Positions 6,501 through 7,051 of a DNA stretch of 7,051 nt are shown one piece after another (positions within the stretch are counted from its first letter, which is position 1; each line of letters opens with the position of its first letter). Below the pieces are notes generated by a model, which saw nothing but the letters and a program-made list of their open reading frames with translations, did not search any database and was not told the DNA's origin. Source of the DNA: Candidatus Shapirobacteria bacterium UBA4809 (GTDB taxonomy: Bacteria > Patescibacteriota > Microgenomatia > UBA12405); assembly GCA_002402535.1 (NCBI GenBank), contig DHGB01000055.1, forward strand, positions 6,515 through 13,565, in the 5' to 3' direction. The position numbers were made by a program, and so were the translations under genes.

Positions 6501-6517
6501 GGCGAATTGTATCACTA

Positions 6518-6523
6518 ATTATA
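6518..6523 (-). promoter_or_regulatory. -10 box (TATAAT) for the small cysteine-rich gene
   Basis: Read on the minus strand, a perfect TATAAT lies between the miaB stop (6540) and ATG 6500. The expected start point is near 6511, leaving a leader of about 11 bases without a Shine-Dalgarno. No TGn extension and no convincing -35 box are visible, and AT-rich DNA produces this hexamer by chance fairly often, so the call is tentative. Confidence 0.4.
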
Positions 6524-6539
6524 GTATTTTAGACATCAT

Positions 6540-7049
6540 TTATTCTTCTTTCTTATTTACGAGGTCATTTAAAATATTCCAGCGTCTTTTTTTCTCACTC
6601 ATCGGTATTTCATCTTTATATAATTTTGCCGAAACAGTTCCCCGGCGGGGGGAGTATTTATTAAGATAGGCAATATCAAAACCAACTTTTTTACAGACAT
6701 CAACTGTATTTTGAAAGGCCACCTCATCTTCGCCTGGGAAACCAATAATGATATCGGTTGAAAACTTAACTCCGGGAACTTTGCTTTTTATTTTTTCCAC
6801 TAAATCCAAATATTCCTGTTTCGTATATCCTCGGTTCATATTTTTTAGTACTTCATCATCACCTGATTGAAATGGCAGGTGTAAAAGCCTGTCAATGTTG
6901 GAATATTTAGCAATTACTTCTATGAGTTCGTCGGAAAAATCCCAGGGGTTACTACTGATAAAAGACACTTTCTTTAAATTCTTTTTTGCTACCTCTTCTA
7001 GTAGCTTCGGGAAACTTGGTTGATAAGAATTTACATTTTGCCCTATGAG
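6540..7049 (-). CDS. miaB: tRNA-2-methylthio-N6-dimethylallyladenosine synthase MiaB, C-terminal part (partial)
   Basis: MiaB is a radical-SAM methylthiotransferase that converts i6A37 to ms2i6A37 in tRNAs reading UNN codons. The 169 visible residues begin at LIGQNVNSY, the MiaB hallmark that separates it from RimO and MtaB. They continue with VSFISSNPWDF, HLPFQSGDDEVLKNMNRGYT, TDIIIGFPGE and AYLNKYSPRRGT, all standard for the second half of the radical-SAM barrel. The N-terminal UPF0004 domain and the CxxxCxxC cluster lie beyond the right edge. The frame is open from that edge, so a GTG at 6968 is internal and not the start. The protein stops about 30 residues after SPRRGT, at LNDLVNKKEE. 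The usual TRAM RNA-binding domain of about 60 residues is missing and does not appear in other frames downstream. Confidence 0.93.
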   Translation of the reverse strand, partial: LIGQNVNSYQPSFPKLLEEVAKKNLKKVSFISSNPWDFSDELIEVIAKYSNIDRLLHLPFQSGDDEVLKNMNRGYTKQEYLDLVEKIKSKVPGVKFSTDIIIGFPGEDEVAFQNTVDVCKKVGFDIAYLNKYSPRRGTVSAKLYKDEIPMSEKKRRWNILNDLVNKKEE

Positions 7050-7051
7050 TA

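Noticed and set aside
6501..6515. GTG start at 6515 for the cysteine-rich gene
   Set aside because: It lies at or upstream of the transcription start predicted from TATAAT at 6518-6523. ATG 6500 is the better candidate, though GTG cannot be excluded if the gene is read through from miaB.

Overview
The window looks like a chromosomal segment of a Patescibacteria/CPR bacterium, most likely of the Microgenomates type. The evidence is low GC (about one third or less), six genes packed with gaps of 7 bases or fewer or with small overlaps, no recognisable Shine-Dalgarno sequences, an unusually short alanyl-tRNA synthetase, and a large membrane protein of a kind I associate with CPR genomes (recall, not a search). 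TGA ends the sortase gene and no in-frame TGA interrupts any gene, so this is not a UGA-recoding lineage such as Gracilibacteria or Absconditabacteria.

Layout. Bases 3-170 are the Lys/Pro-rich tail of an unidentified gene. An extended -10 promoter (182-190) lies directly before alaS, with its predicted transcription start on or next to the alaS ATG. A six-gene plus-strand operon follows: alaS (197-1969); a 693-residue membrane protein with an actin-ATPase-like N-terminus and a baseplate-J-like outer part (1969-4050); a membrane-anchored sortase (4052-4786); ruvX/yqgF (4783-5157); a 70-residue zinc-ribbon protein (5165-5377); and mltG (5367-6293). On the minus strand, converging on mltG, are a small cysteine-rich gene (6285-6500) and the C-terminal part of miaB (6540 to beyond the window end). 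No gene-free stretch exceeds 45 bases.

The order alaS - x - ruvX - small gene - mltG matches the Firmicutes alaS-yrzL-yrrK(yqgF)-yrzB-yrrL(mltG) cluster. Here the yrzL position holds two cell-surface genes (the chimeric membrane protein and the sortase) and the yrzB position holds a zinc ribbon. The operon therefore joins translation (alaS), nucleic-acid processing (ruvX), peptidoglycan synthesis (mltG) and envelope or surface assembly. The least explained part is the pair at 1969-4786.

Main oddities: AlaRS lacks both the beta-barrel before the editing core and the C-terminal C-Ala domain; MiaB ends before the usual TRAM domain; the alaS mRNA is probably leaderless; and two small Cys-containing proteins of unknown function are present.
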